31,941 nt of DNA, taken from a virus. The translations under genes and the position numbers were made by a program. Of this stretch, positions 13,901-21,447 are shown piece after piece (the stretch's first letter is position 1; the number at the start of each line of letters is the position of its first letter). The DNA lies in the IMG/VR virus record IMGVR_UViG_3300008110_000239, positions 1-31,941 of that record; one strand, 5' to 3'. The notes beneath the pieces are model-generated. The model was not told the origin of the DNA and did not search any database. It saw nothing but the letters and a program-made list of their open reading frames with translations.

Positions 13901-14615
13901 ATACAATAGCGATTTATTGTTTGATGCAATCTACAAGGGTAAAGTGGGGCTTTCCAACCTTCCGGTAAACCTATATAAAAAGACTGCCAAATTTTTAAAC
14001 AAGGCAGTTACCGGTCCAGCGGATGAACTTACAAAAAACCTTCACTACAGCATTTACATTTTCTCAGCAGCCAAAACCGCTACTCAAATTGCTGACATTT
14101 CCAGCATGGCAGACGGGGTTTCTTTATCTGAATTTAAAAAACGCGCAGCGGTCAGATTTCACACTTATAATGTGGACTGGTTGGAATCTGAATTTATTAC
14201 CGCTAATACAGCGGCAAGTACCGCGGCAAACTACAAATACACCCAGGATAATAAAGAAATATTCCCGCGCCTAAAGTCAATTGCCATTATAGATCAATAC
14301 ACAGCCCCTGAATGCTACAGAATGAATAATGTCATTGCGGACGTAGACGACCCTATATGGAATCATAATCTGGCACCGCGTCACTTTCGGTGCAGGTGTA
14401 GGGAAGAAAGACTGGACAGGTACGATTCCACAAACAGCACCAGTACGGGTAAACTCAGGTACATACAGGCAGAGAATGATAAAGAAATATCGCCGTTATT
14501 TAAGTTTAATCCAGCTAAAGAGCAAATAATATTTTCTAAAAAACATCCGTATTACGAGATTGGGAAAGAACATCCCACGCTCGCAAAGCAGAATTGGGGG
14601 CTGCCTATTCCATGA
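13887..14615 (+). CDS. Mu gpF-like minor head protein
   Basis: A 242-residue protein. The diagnostic block is near residues 130-175: IAIIDQYTAPECYRMNN...WNHNLAPRHFRCRCREE, equivalent to the family's D..T...C..lnG ... W......PP.H..CRC signature with its cysteine cluster. Such proteins line the inside of the portal vertex and help initiate head assembly. The N-terminal part is helical, and the C-terminal tail is basic. It lies directly after the portal, the canonical Mu 29-30 order, and overlaps the next gene as ATGA. It is shorter than Mu gpF. Confidence 0.82.
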   Translation: MESFKYNSDLLFDAIYKGKVGLSNLPVNLYKKTAKFLNKAVTGPADELTKNLHYSIYIFSAAKTATQIADISSMADGVSLSEFKKRAAVRFHTYNVDWLESEFITANTAASTAANYKYTQDNKEIFPRLKSIAIIDQYTAPECYRMNNVIADVDDPIWNHNLAPRHFRCRCREERLDRYDSTNSTSTGKLRYIQAENDKEISPLFKFNPAKEQIIFSKKHPYYEIGKEHPTLAKQNWGLPIP

Positions 14616-15067
14616 AAAGTAACGCAAAGGCAGTAATAAAAAGAATTGAAGCCAAATTAAAGCGCGCTCAGGCAGAAATGCCGAAAGTTTTGGCGAATGA
14701 AGGTGTAAAGCATTTTAATAAAAACTTCACCACGCAGTCAGATGAGGGCCAAAAATGGCCTGAAGTAAAGAGGCGTGAGTCCGGAACATTTTCTTACAAA
14801 TACCCAAAGAAAAGGTACCTTGCCAGGCGAACCAATCCTATACTGGTTGGTAAAACCCGCCGATTAAAGAACGCTGTGAATAGGTCAATAAAGTCTACTT
14901 CACAACGCCGAATAGTATGGGGTGTTTATGGTGATGTGGGTAATTATGGCTTTTTCCATAACTACGGACAGGGCCAAAAAAAGCGTCAATTCATGGCTAT
15001 CACGACAAAACTAAAAATGGTATTGAAAAACAAAGCGTATAACGTATTTAGAAGTGTTCTGAAATGA
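14612..15067 (+). CDS. Mu gpG-like virion morphogenesis / head-tail joining protein
   Basis: A 151-residue basic protein with the pattern of phage virion morphogenesis (gpG/gp10-like) proteins: a long N-terminal helix (KAVIKRIEAKLKRAQAEMPKVLA), then FTTQSDEGQKWPEVKRR, LVGKTRRLKNAVNRS and GNYGFFHNYGQGQKKRQF near the C-terminus. The W...S-G-RL...H..G....RQF order is characteristic. It probably sits at the head-tail interface. ATG 14612 is preferred because it makes an ATGA overlap with the previous stop; a start at 14594 would add six residues. Confidence 0.8.
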   Translation: MKSNAKAVIKRIEAKLKRAQAEMPKVLANEGVKHFNKNFTTQSDEGQKWPEVKRRESGTFSYKYPKKRYLARRTNPILVGKTRRLKNAVNRSIKSTSQRRIVWGVYGDVGNYGFFHNYGQGQKKRQFMAITTKLKMVLKNKAYNVFRSVLK

Positions 15068-15603
15068 AACAATTGTACCTAGGCATAAACGAACAGATTA
15101 GAACCGAATGCCCTCTGATAAAATACAGGGGGATGTGGAACAATCAGGTCAATGACTTGGTAGATAAGGACGGGCAAAGGGTTTATTCATTTCCCTTGCC
15201 CGCTACCTTTATTGAATTTTTAAATGATAATGAAGTGGATTCGGTTGGTGGCGGTGTTCAGATTTATGATCCTTGCGACATAAAAATCCATATTGTACAT
15301 GATTTTTACGATGCTCAGGATGGAACAATGGAAGTGAATTTACAGATATTTGACATAGAGGCCCAGGTTCACGCCGCAATGCAATTATTCTCCGTCAAAG
15401 GCGCTGATTATGGAAGCGGGCCTCTTAGCAGGGTGAGCCAGGAAAGAGATTATGATCACAGTAATGTTTACCATTCTATTCCAACATACCGAACTACTTG
15501 GACGGATAATTCACAATCTCAACCGGTTGGCGGTTACGAAATAGACCCGCCTTTAACACTTGATTTAACAGTAGAAATTTTACCAAAATGGCAAGGACAG
15601 TAG
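15064..15603 (+). CDS. Probable tail completion/terminator protein
   Basis: A 179-residue protein, beta-rich in the centre (CDIKIHIVHDFYDAQDGTMEVNLQIFDIEAQVHAAMQLF), where a strand pair precedes a helix as in small tail-terminator folds. I do not recognise a specific family. It starts by ATGA overlap with the gpG-like gene and overlaps the following gene by 16 bases, the slot where phages encode the tail terminator that caps the tube and joins it to the neck. Function is inferred from position and size. Confidence 0.6.
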   Translation: MKQLYLGINEQIRTECPLIKYRGMWNNQVNDLVDKDGQRVYSFPLPATFIEFLNDNEVDSVGGGVQIYDPCDIKIHIVHDFYDAQDGTMEVNLQIFDIEAQVHAAMQLFSVKGADYGSGPLSRVSQERDYDHSNVYHSIPTYRTTWTDNSQSQPVGGYEIDPPLTLDLTVEILPKWQGQ

Positions 15604-16463
15604 CGCAAATAGAGCAACAAATAAATGATAAGATAGCCTCCATGCCGTCCTTAGCTGCCATTGTGCCTAATCCGTCCCAAGTGGCAAATTGGAAGACTTT
15701 TATACATTCAATTGCTGTGTGCATTGCGGTGTTTGAACAAATTATTGATGTTTTTAAATCAGAAATCGAGGCGAAAATAGCGGCCGGAGCGGTTGGCTCT
15801 GAGCCATGGTTACAGTCAAAGGCTTTTGAATTTCAGTATGACGCTACGACCCCTCAATTACTTGACATTGTTAATTTCGCACCAGCTTATAACCCAATCG
15901 ATCCAAGTAAACGAATTATTACCAGGGCGTCCGTTAAGACGGTCGGGCGCGGCGTGGTGTATGTGAAAGTTGCCAAAAGTGAGCCGCCAGTAGCTTTGTC
16001 TACTCCGGAATTGTCAGCGATTCAGTCTTATTTTACGGATGGTGGCGATGGTACTTATGCCGGTAGATCGCGCGGGTTAGGCTTTGCGGGTATTGATGTT
16101 ATTGCCCAAACGTTCAATGCTGATAAATTATATTTAGCTGGCAAGATTTATTATAACGGTCAATTTTCAGCCTCTATCGCAAACAATGTGATAATGGCCA
16201 TAAATAATTACCTAGCTACGGGCATAGACACAGAGGGTGGAATCAGTTTGGTAGGTATAACAAATGCCATAGAAAGCGCTGAAGGATTTATAGACGTTTT
16301 ACTAGACGACGTGGCTACCCGTCCGGACCTTGGCAGCTATACTTATATGCGTCAAAACAAAACAGATTTTATTCCAAATCAAATTACATACGCCGGGTAC
16401 ATTGTGGAGGAAACTAATCCAGGAAATACTTTTTTAGATAAATTAATTTTTGTAGCAGCATAA
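15588..16463 (+). CDS. Probable baseplate wedge (J-like) protein
   Basis: A 291-residue protein. It starts with a helical region (TVAQIEQQINDKIASMP; KTFIHSIAVCIAVFEQIIDVF), then a WLQSKAFEFQYD segment and alpha/beta parts including GIDVIAQTFNADKLYLAGKIYYNGQF and SASIANNVIMAINNYLATG. Alternating strands with an NNVIMAINNYLAT helix and a late VLLDDVATRPDLG strand recall the core of gpJ/gp47 baseplate wedges. There is no signal peptide or membrane segment. Its separation from the main baseplate cluster (26017-29238) is unusual. Assignment is tentative. Confidence 0.5.
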   Translation: MARTVAQIEQQINDKIASMPSLAAIVPNPSQVANWKTFIHSIAVCIAVFEQIIDVFKSEIEAKIAAGAVGSEPWLQSKAFEFQYDATTPQLLDIVNFAPAYNPIDPSKRIITRASVKTVGRGVVYVKVAKSEPPVALSTPELSAIQSYFTDGGDGTYAGRSRGLGFAGIDVIAQTFNADKLYLAGKIYYNGQFSASIANNVIMAINNYLATGIDTEGGISLVGITNAIESAEGFIDVLLDDVATRPDLGSYTYMRQNKTDFIPNQITYAGYIVEETNPGNTFLDKLIFVAA

Positions 16464-17152
16464 TGCCGGACATATACGATATAAATTTTGAAACTCAGGA
16501 AACTAACATTTTACCGCCTCCAAAAAGGTTAAGAAAGATGTTTGACTATCTTTTTTCTATTTTATACCCGCTTCAATGGCTACGTGATTTACTTCTGGGC
16601 GATTACAAGACAGGTGCAAATTACCCTAATTACAATGCTTTTTCCGCTTACACAAAAGGTGACCGGGTGTTTTTTTTTGGAGATAAAGGGATATACGAGA
16701 GAACGGTAACCGGATCCGCTTCCGGATTAAACGGGCCGCCTTCCGATCCTACTAGGTGGATGAAAATTCAGTATATTTTTATTGGCACCGATGAGAGAAT
16801 AAAATACAATTCTCAAATCATAATGCTTGAGTACGAGTTGAACAGGTATTACAAAGTTAGCACCACCGATCCTCAGATATTTATTAACAATAATTCTGCC
16901 CAAACGAACGTGTTTGTTATGGGAAATACTGGTCCGACCAGTTCGGCAATGGCTAACAATTCCAGTTTTTCAACTTCATGGATGGGTAACGCTCCTACTT
17001 TTCCAGCACCGCTACCTGATTTTACAGTAAACGTTCCAACCTCTTTACTGTCAACACTTGGATTGACTTTGCAAGACCAAATAAACAATGTGCGTCAATT
17101 TGTAGATAAATACAAGTTAGGCGGTATGACTTATAACGTAATAGCCTTTTAA
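16463..17152 (+). CDS. Baseplate/tail-tip protein with a carbohydrate-binding-like module
   Basis: A 229-residue protein. After an N-terminal KRLRKMFDYLFSILYPLQWLRDLLLGDY helix, residues about 55-105 (FSAYTKGDRVFFFGDKGIYER...PTRWMKIQ) repeat the turn-V-x-x-x-x-x-x-Y...W plan of the modules in the neck adaptor at 11573. The C-terminal half is Asn/Ser/Pro-rich and ends with a helical LTLQDQINNVRQFVDKYKLGG. It overlaps the previous stop by one base (TAATG). It probably sits at the tail tip and contacts the surface; family unknown. Confidence 0.6.
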   Translation: MPDIYDINFETQETNILPPPKRLRKMFDYLFSILYPLQWLRDLLLGDYKTGANYPNYNAFSAYTKGDRVFFFGDKGIYERTVTGSASGLNGPPSDPTRWMKIQYIFIGTDERIKYNSQIIMLEYELNRYYKVSTTDPQIFINNNSAQTNVFVMGNTGPTSSAMANNSSFSTSWMGNAPTFPAPLPDFTVNVPTSLLSTLGLTLQDQINNVRQFVDKYKLGGMTYNVIAF

Positions 17153-17153
17153 T

Positions 17154-17912
17154 ATGAATAGAATAAACACAAGTTTCATCGTAGACCCAAACATACAACA
17201 GCCATTTACAGGCAGGTCTTTAAAGTTCTTACAAGATTCGGTTGAGAATCAACTTGCTTACGCGCTTATTGGCCTTATTGGGGAAAGCTATAGCGCAGCT
17301 ATACCTTACGCGCTTTACGGAGTTGTACCGACCGGCGGATCAGTAACGCCTAGCGCGGTAAGTGGTGGGTATATATTTTATGATGCCAAAATCTACATTG
17401 CAGGGGTCGTACTTACACCTGTGACCACCGGTGCAACGTACGTATTAACTCAAACTCAGGATTCCGTTGCCGACCCTTTGGAGTTTACGGACGGAATAAG
17501 CCGGAACGTTCACGATAAATTCGCAATGGTATTGGTTGACCAGGCTTTAGGGTCTGGTACTTTTGACCTGCAAGATGTGGTTTACATAGTCACTTCGCCA
17601 ATAGTTCAATCCATGCTGAATAGCTGGACTGGCACAATTACCTCAAAAAAGCAGATCGGTAATAGGGTCGCGTTAAACGGCGCTTCTTTCCGGGCCACCC
17701 CGGCAACAACCACAATGTTCACATTGCCAGTTGGATCGAGGCCTGCAACAGCAAAAAACATACCGGTTCATGTCTTATATGCAAGTACCGGAGGCTTAGT
17801 GGCAGATCAATTGATTGTGGCAACTAACGGAAATGTAAACATAAGCGGAAGTAATGCTGGTACCGGAAACACTACTGTTTATCTGGACGGGGTAAGTTTT
17901 GGGTTGGAATAG
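17154..17912 (+). CDS. Tail fibre-like structural protein
   Basis: A 252-residue, Gly/Ser/Thr/Val-rich protein composed mostly of short beta strands, with an N-terminal segment (FIVDPNIQQPFTGRSLKFLQDSVENQLAYAL) that looks like a virion attachment region and a C-terminal beta module (PVHVLYASTGGLVADQLIVATNGNVNIS). The composition fits a tail fibre or tail-tip decoration protein. It follows the previous gene by one base and ends this operon. Its stop abuts, with no gap, the stop of the convergent minus-strand gene. No enzymatic motif is visible. Confidence 0.6.
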   Translation: MNRINTSFIVDPNIQQPFTGRSLKFLQDSVENQLAYALIGLIGESYSAAIPYALYGVVPTGGSVTPSAVSGGYIFYDAKIYIAGVVLTPVTTGATYVLTQTQDSVADPLEFTDGISRNVHDKFAMVLVDQALGSGTFDLQDVVYIVTSPIVQSMLNSWTGTITSKKQIGNRVALNGASFRATPATTTMFTLPVGSRPATAKNIPVHVLYASTGGLVADQLIVATNGNVNISGSNAGTGNTTVYLDGVSFGLE

Positions 17913-18383
17913 TCACGTGCTGCCCGTGTAAATAGCTTTATAATAAAAACCACTTCTATCCGTTAAAGGACCTGTAGTTTCTTTAATTATTTTTCTGTTA
18001 AGGGCTTTGTTTTCAATATAGAAATGAATTTTTGATACTTCTAAAGCGTCCCAATTTTCTGATTCAATGTAGTGCTCATAAGTAATAAGCGATTTTACCT
18101 TTTTACCGTCTTTATATTCAACTTTGGTTATCATATTTGGAACGGGATGACCGGTTACATTAACGTATATATCTTGCCAGTCGTACCCGGGAAGTGTCTT
18201 TAATTTCGGGCTAGTCACGGTGACGTCCCCAATTTCATTAGTTGTAACATTATTGAATCCTAGCGGTTGCTCTGGCTCCTTAATCTTCTTATTATACTCT
18301 TTTACCCGTGTAACAATAGCGCCAATTATAACGGTTAGCACTATTGCGATTATAAACACGGAGGCTACTATTGCGTTGGTCAT
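17913..18383 (-). CDS. Membrane-anchored protein in a minus-strand cassette
   Basis: A 156-residue protein. Residues 6-26 form one hydrophobic membrane segment (VASVFIIAIVLTVIIGAIV), then a lysine-rich link and a C-terminal globular domain with mixed strands (VTSPKLKTLPGYDWQDIYV, KVEYKDGKKVKSL, KIHFYIENKAL). It is probably anchored in the inner membrane; the side the domain faces is not certain. It has no recognised family. Together with the gene at 18423 it is read against the late operons, like a moron expressed in the lysogen; exclusion of other phages or host alteration would be typical roles, but nothing here proves one. Confidence 0.7.
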   Translation of the reverse strand: MTNAIVASVFIIAIVLTVIIGAIVTRVKEYNKKIKEPEQPLGFNNVTTNEIGDVTVTSPKLKTLPGYDWQDIYVNVTGHPVPNMITKVEYKDGKKVKSLITYEHYIESENWDALEVSKIHFYIENKALNRKIIKETTGPLTDRSGFYYKAIYTGST

Positions 18384-18422
18384 TTTATCTCATCAGGGTT
18401 TAAAATTCGTGTTTCAATTGCC

Positions 18423-18671
18423 CTAATTCCCATCATCATTCATTTTATTTTGATAAATTCGGTGAGCGTTATATTTGTCAATTAAACTTTTCTTTTCGTG
18501 TTCCGGCATTGTTTTAAAAAATGAGCGGACCATAATATTACCGCACCTGGACATTCGATAATTTACTTTTTCGTACAAGTGAAATGCGTAGGCATCGAAT
18601 AACTCTGATAGTTCAGAGCTGAGGTAAAGTATTTTTCTAACTTCTTTTTTGTAGGTTTTATTATTTAGCAT
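18423..18671 (-). CDS. Small basic helical protein, first gene of minus-strand cassette
   Basis: An 82-residue, mostly helical, lysine-rich protein (KTYKKEVRKILYLSSELSELFDAYAFHLY...MPEHEKKSLIDKYNAHRIYQ) with two cysteines or fewer and no signal segment. No motif is recognised. It is preceded on the minus strand by a box reading TATATTTG (18694-18687), 15 bases before its start, and is followed after about 40 bases by the membrane-protein gene. The pair is likely one transcript, expressed separately from the flanking late operons. Confidence 0.6.
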   Translation of the reverse strand: MLNNKTYKKEVRKILYLSSELSELFDAYAFHLYEKVNYRMSRCGNIMVRSFFKTMPEHEKKSLIDKYNAHRIYQNKMNDDGN

Positions 18672-18686
18672 GGGTTAAGGGTTTGA

Positions 18687-18694
18687 CAAATATA
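18687..18694 (-). promoter_or_regulatory. Promoter-like box for the minus-strand cassette
   Basis: Read on the minus strand this is TATATTTG, a full TAnnTTTG match, 15 bases before the start of the first minus-strand gene. The AATAGCGCAA repeats just beyond it read TTGCGCTATT on this strand. The region between the divergent genes therefore serves both directions. Confidence 0.45.
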
Positions 18695-18698
18695 ATAT

Positions 18699-18729
18699 AA
18701 TAGCGCAATAAAACAAAATAATAGCGCAA
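18699..18729. promoter_or_regulatory. AATAGCGCAA pair upstream of capsid operon
   Basis: AATAGCGCAA lies at 18699-18708 and 18720-18729, 21 bases apart (two helical turns). The proximal copy ends 40 bases before the protease start; at the neck operon the equivalent distance is 29, a difference of 11, so the sites keep the same helical face relative to the start. It is a candidate activator site for late genes. Confidence 0.5.
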
Positions 18730-18757
18730 ATACAATTATACCGCCAAACAAAGCCTT

Positions 18758-18765
18758 TACCTTTA
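18758..18765 (+). promoter_or_regulatory. Promoter-like box 4 nt before the protease start
   Basis: TACCTTTA, one mismatch from TAnnTTTG, ends four bases before GTG 18770, matching the spacing at 9045 and 11561. No -33 TTG is visible. Confidence 0.35.
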
Positions 18766-18769
18766 ATTC

Positions 18770-19954
18770 GTGGAATTTAAATACACCATTGATCCAACTG
18801 CGGAAAGACCAATAATGCTAATTGACAAGCATATTGGGTATGATGAAGAAGATGGGGAGGGGATTATGGGAGATCAGTTTTCACGCGAACTTTTGTTCCT
18901 TGACACGCTTAACAAATCCTGTATTGACATATACATGAACACCCCTGGCGGTTCTGTGGTAGACGGGCAACTGATTTACAACACGATTCTTAAAACAAAA
19001 ACAAAAGTCAATACTCACAACATTGGAATGTGCGCCTCAATCGGTTTACCGATATTTCTTGCAGGCCGTAACAGGTACATGATGGATAACGCCACCGCAA
19101 TGCTTCACCCTTTATCCGGTGGAGATCACAAAAGCAGAACGGCATTAGAAACAGCGGTTAACACCATGTTTACGTCACGTTCAATAATCCCGGCAGAAAA
19201 AATCACCGAAATGATGAACCGTACTACTTGGTTAACAGCCAATGATTGCGGGCCTGAAGGATTAAACATTTGCGAGGTGGAATATTCCGGAAATTACAAT
19301 AAACCGAGAAAAACACCAGACGCTGAGGGTATTAAGGCAAGTTGGAAGGATTATGCAAGCGTTGTTAATAAATTAATTGAAGAAAAAAAACCAATAAAAA
19401 TGGCAAACATAAAAGTTAATAACAAATTGAAGCTCAATCCAGATGCCAACGAAGATTCACAGGTGGCCGCTATTGAACAAATTGAAAACAGGGCAAATAC
19501 AGCCGAATCCAAACTAACCGCTTTGGAAGTGGAAAATAAGGCTAAAGTTGATGCTTTAAACTCTCAACTTGCAGACCTGAAAACTCAAAAGGAAGCTGTA
19601 GAGGCTAAATTAAAAGAACTTGAGGACAAGGATAAAGATGCTGCAAAAGTAGCAAACAAAGCGCGTGCCGAGGAATTAGTTAAAAATCTGGTTGCCACGG
19701 GCCGAATTGTTGATGAGCCGGAAATCGTAAAAGATTGGACAGACCAAGCAATTGAAAATTATGATCGTACCAAAAAAGTAACAGACGCGTTGCCGATCAA
19801 CAAAAAGAAAGCAGCAATCGAACCGCCTGTCAATTTTCAACGTCAAGACCCAGAGGGCTCACAAGCCCCAAGCATCGATGTAAAAAATACAGGCGCATTT
19901 GTGGCTCGTATGAACGCAAAAATCTCAAACAAAGCACTAGAACGTTTTAAATAA
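18770..19954 (+). CDS. ClpP-like prohead protease fused to scaffold domain
   Basis: A 394-residue protein starting at GTG. Residues 1-175 are ClpP-like: NTPGGSV (57-63) forms the oxyanion strand, S90 in MCAS is the nucleophile and H113 in MLHP the base. Where ClpP has its aspartate (R-D-x-F/W-L) this protein reads RTTWL, so the third residue may be missing or supplied elsewhere. Residues about 230-310 are a heptad-like coiled coil rich in A, E, K and L, typical of a scaffolding domain. An in-frame ATG at 19400 (residue 211), after an A-rich stretch, could start a separate scaffold, as in lambda C/Nu3. The protease would release the scaffold during head maturation. It heads the capsid operon. 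Confidence 0.82.
   Translation: MEFKYTIDPTAERPIMLIDKHIGYDEEDGEGIMGDQFSRELLFLDTLNKSCIDIYMNTPGGSVVDGQLIYNTILKTKTKVNTHNIGMCASIGLPIFLAGRNRYMMDNATAMLHPLSGGDHKSRTALETAVNTMFTSRSIIPAEKITEMMNRTTWLTANDCGPEGLNICEVEYSGNYNKPRKTPDAEGIKASWKDYASVVNKLIEEKKPIKMANIKVNNKLKLNPDANEDSQVAAIEQIENRANTAESKLTALEVENKAKVDALNSQLADLKTQKEAVEAKLKELEDKDKDAAKVANKARAEELVKNLVATGRIVDEPEIVKDWTDQAIENYDRTKKVTDALPINKKKAAIEPPVNFQRQDPEGSQAPSIDVKNTGAFVARMNAKISNKALERFK
19400..19954 (+). CDS. Possible nested scaffold protein (internal start)
   Basis: The in-frame ATG at 19400 is preceded by a run of A residues (from 19383), the kind of context that supports initiation in Bacteroidota. The product, 184 residues beginning MANIKVNNKLKLNPDANED, would contain the linker, the whole coiled coil (KLTALEVENKAKVDALNSQL...) and the C-terminal tail NTGAFVARMNAKI, but no protease. 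Lambda Nu3 and analogous phage scaffolds arise this way. Confidence 0.45.
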   Translation: MANIKVNNKLKLNPDANEDSQVAAIEQIENRANTAESKLTALEVENKAKVDALNSQLADLKTQKEAVEAKLKELEDKDKDAAKVANKARAEELVKNLVATGRIVDEPEIVKDWTDQAIENYDRTKKVTDALPINKKKAAIEPPVNFQRQDPEGSQAPSIDVKNTGAFVARMNAKISNKALERFK

Positions 19955-19964
19955 ATAAAAAACC

Positions 19965-20975
19965 ATGGCTGATAGCTTAGTAATAAACGACACCACGTAC
20001 GCCGGTACGTTTGCGCCGTATTTCATCTTACCGGCATTATATGGCATGGACACAGTTGACAAAGGCTGTATTAACGTAATGGATGGTATTAAAAAGAAAA
20101 CCACCATCGGCACGCTGGATTTTGCAGCGCCATGGCAAGTGCGTGTTTCTAACCCGGTTGAAAGCGGTGGGAACATCGTAGTTGGCGCTCGCGTTTTAGA
20201 TCCTCAAGATATGATGCTCTACCAAGAGTTCAACCCGCGTGATCTGGAAAGCCATTGGGAAGCTGAGAAATTAAGCCCGACCTTATTGGCAAGGGAATTG
20301 CCGGTAACGTTTGAAAACTACGTAACCGCGCTAATCGTGGGACGTGCTTTTGAGCAAAACGAGAACCAAATTTGGATGGGTTCGGTTAATTACCAAAACA
20401 ACCCTTTTGTTTCAAAAACAGATACCCGTTATCAGTTACAGTTTTTTGACGGATTACTCGTTCAATTCCTGAATGACGTTTCTGTTTACCAGGCTCCAGG
20501 TCCAGTAGCTTTAACAGCAGCAAACATCGGAACCGCTTTGCAAACTCTATACCAAGCGGCAGCAACTAACAATAAAGCGTTACTTGCTAACTCCAAAAAA
20601 TACCAACGCATGAAATTTGGCGTGTCGGTAAACACGGATTTGATATACGAAGAGTATCTGACCACTCAGCCTTACAAGAACAATAACACTACTGAGGCTG
20701 GTATTCGTAAATACAAAGGGTTTGAAATTGTGCCTTTGGCTGGTTTGCCAGACAATACCATTGTGTTCACAGAAATGATGAACTCAACCGAGGGTAACCT
20801 TAAATTAGGTTTAAACTCCGTGTCCGATGAAACTTTCTTACTAGCCCGTGTTAACGCAGCAAACGAAGCGTTTTTCATTAAAATGCTAGCTAAAATGGCG
20901 GTAAATTACGGACGCGCAGACAAAGTTTTCCTTTACACAACATTAACAACAGCATCATTTATCGCAACATCATAA
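19965..20975 (+). CDS. Major capsid protein
   Basis: A 336-residue protein directly after the protease-scaffold gene, the standard place for the major capsid protein. It has an N-terminal TYAGTFAPYFILPAL arm, AAPWQVRVSNPVESGG, a helical spine with LLARELPVTFENYVTALIVGRAF, and a C-terminal domain ending FFIKMLAKMAVNYGRADKVFLYT, which is consistent with an HK97-like fold. No delta domain is obvious, in keeping with the scaffold on the preceding gene. Assignment rests on order, size and composition rather than a sequence signature. Confidence 0.8.
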   Translation: MADSLVINDTTYAGTFAPYFILPALYGMDTVDKGCINVMDGIKKKTTIGTLDFAAPWQVRVSNPVESGGNIVVGARVLDPQDMMLYQEFNPRDLESHWEAEKLSPTLLARELPVTFENYVTALIVGRAFEQNENQIWMGSVNYQNNPFVSKTDTRYQLQFFDGLLVQFLNDVSVYQAPGPVALTAANIGTALQTLYQAAATNNKALLANSKKYQRMKFGVSVNTDLIYEEYLTTQPYKNNNTTEAGIRKYKGFEIVPLAGLPDNTIVFTEMMNSTEGNLKLGLNSVSDETFLLARVNAANEAFFIKMLAKMAVNYGRADKVFLYTTLTTASFIATS

Positions 20976-20977
20976 CC

Positions 20978-21436
20978 ATGAAAAAACTATTATTAGCCTT
21001 TGCGCTCACAACAATTTTAGCATCATGCGCACTTGCACAAAGCACCAAGCCTAGATTCGGAATCACTAAAAATGACGACAATACTGGTCGAATATTGACT
21101 TTCGCGCTTATAACAACAACGGATGCGGCTCAAGCAGCTCTTGACACGGTTGTTATATCGCCTCGTTCTTGGGAAACAATCGTTCGTCCATCTGCAAACA
21201 TTCAGGATTCAGTATGCTATAAAATTCCAACAGCCGGCTCTTATTCACTTGGAGATATAGTTGAGTTTATGGTAGCTAAGGGGACTGGTGCAGGAAAAAT
21301 TAAAATATTCGGATCAAATGTAGTTTTATCTGGAACCACTATTGCAATTGCATTGGCAGCTAATAAAATGGCAGTAATTAGGTTGAGGTGGAATGGCACA
21401 AAGTGGATAGAAGAGTTTAGAATGGTTCAATCTTAA
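20978..21436 (+). CDS. Lipoprotein-like secreted protein in the capsid operon
   Basis: A 152-residue protein with a clear N-terminal signal: KK, a hydrophobic stretch LLLAFALTTI, then lipobox LASC (C17). A signal-peptidase I site after ALA (residue 20) is the alternative. The mature part is beta-rich and its C-terminal 65 residues share a plan with the next protein (GD-[IVL]2..., final W-x-E-x-x-R-x-[VI]-QS). It sits two bases after the capsid gene. A secreted lipoprotein among structural genes is unusual: it may be an exclusion factor made from a duplicated decoration gene, or the leader may be retained by chance. Confidence 0.75.
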   Translation: MKKLLLAFALTTILASCALAQSTKPRFGITKNDDNTGRILTFALITTTDAAQAALDTVVISPRSWETIVRPSANIQDSVCYKIPTAGSYSLGDIVEFMVAKGTGAGKIKIFGSNVVLSGTTIAIALAANKMAVIRLRWNGTKWIEEFRMVQS

Positions 21437-21447
21437 AAAATTAAATT

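Noticed and set aside
17908-17930. Bidirectional terminator between the convergent genes at 17912/17913
   Set aside because: Only a weak CACG/CGTG pairing is present, without T tracts, and the two stop codons abut.
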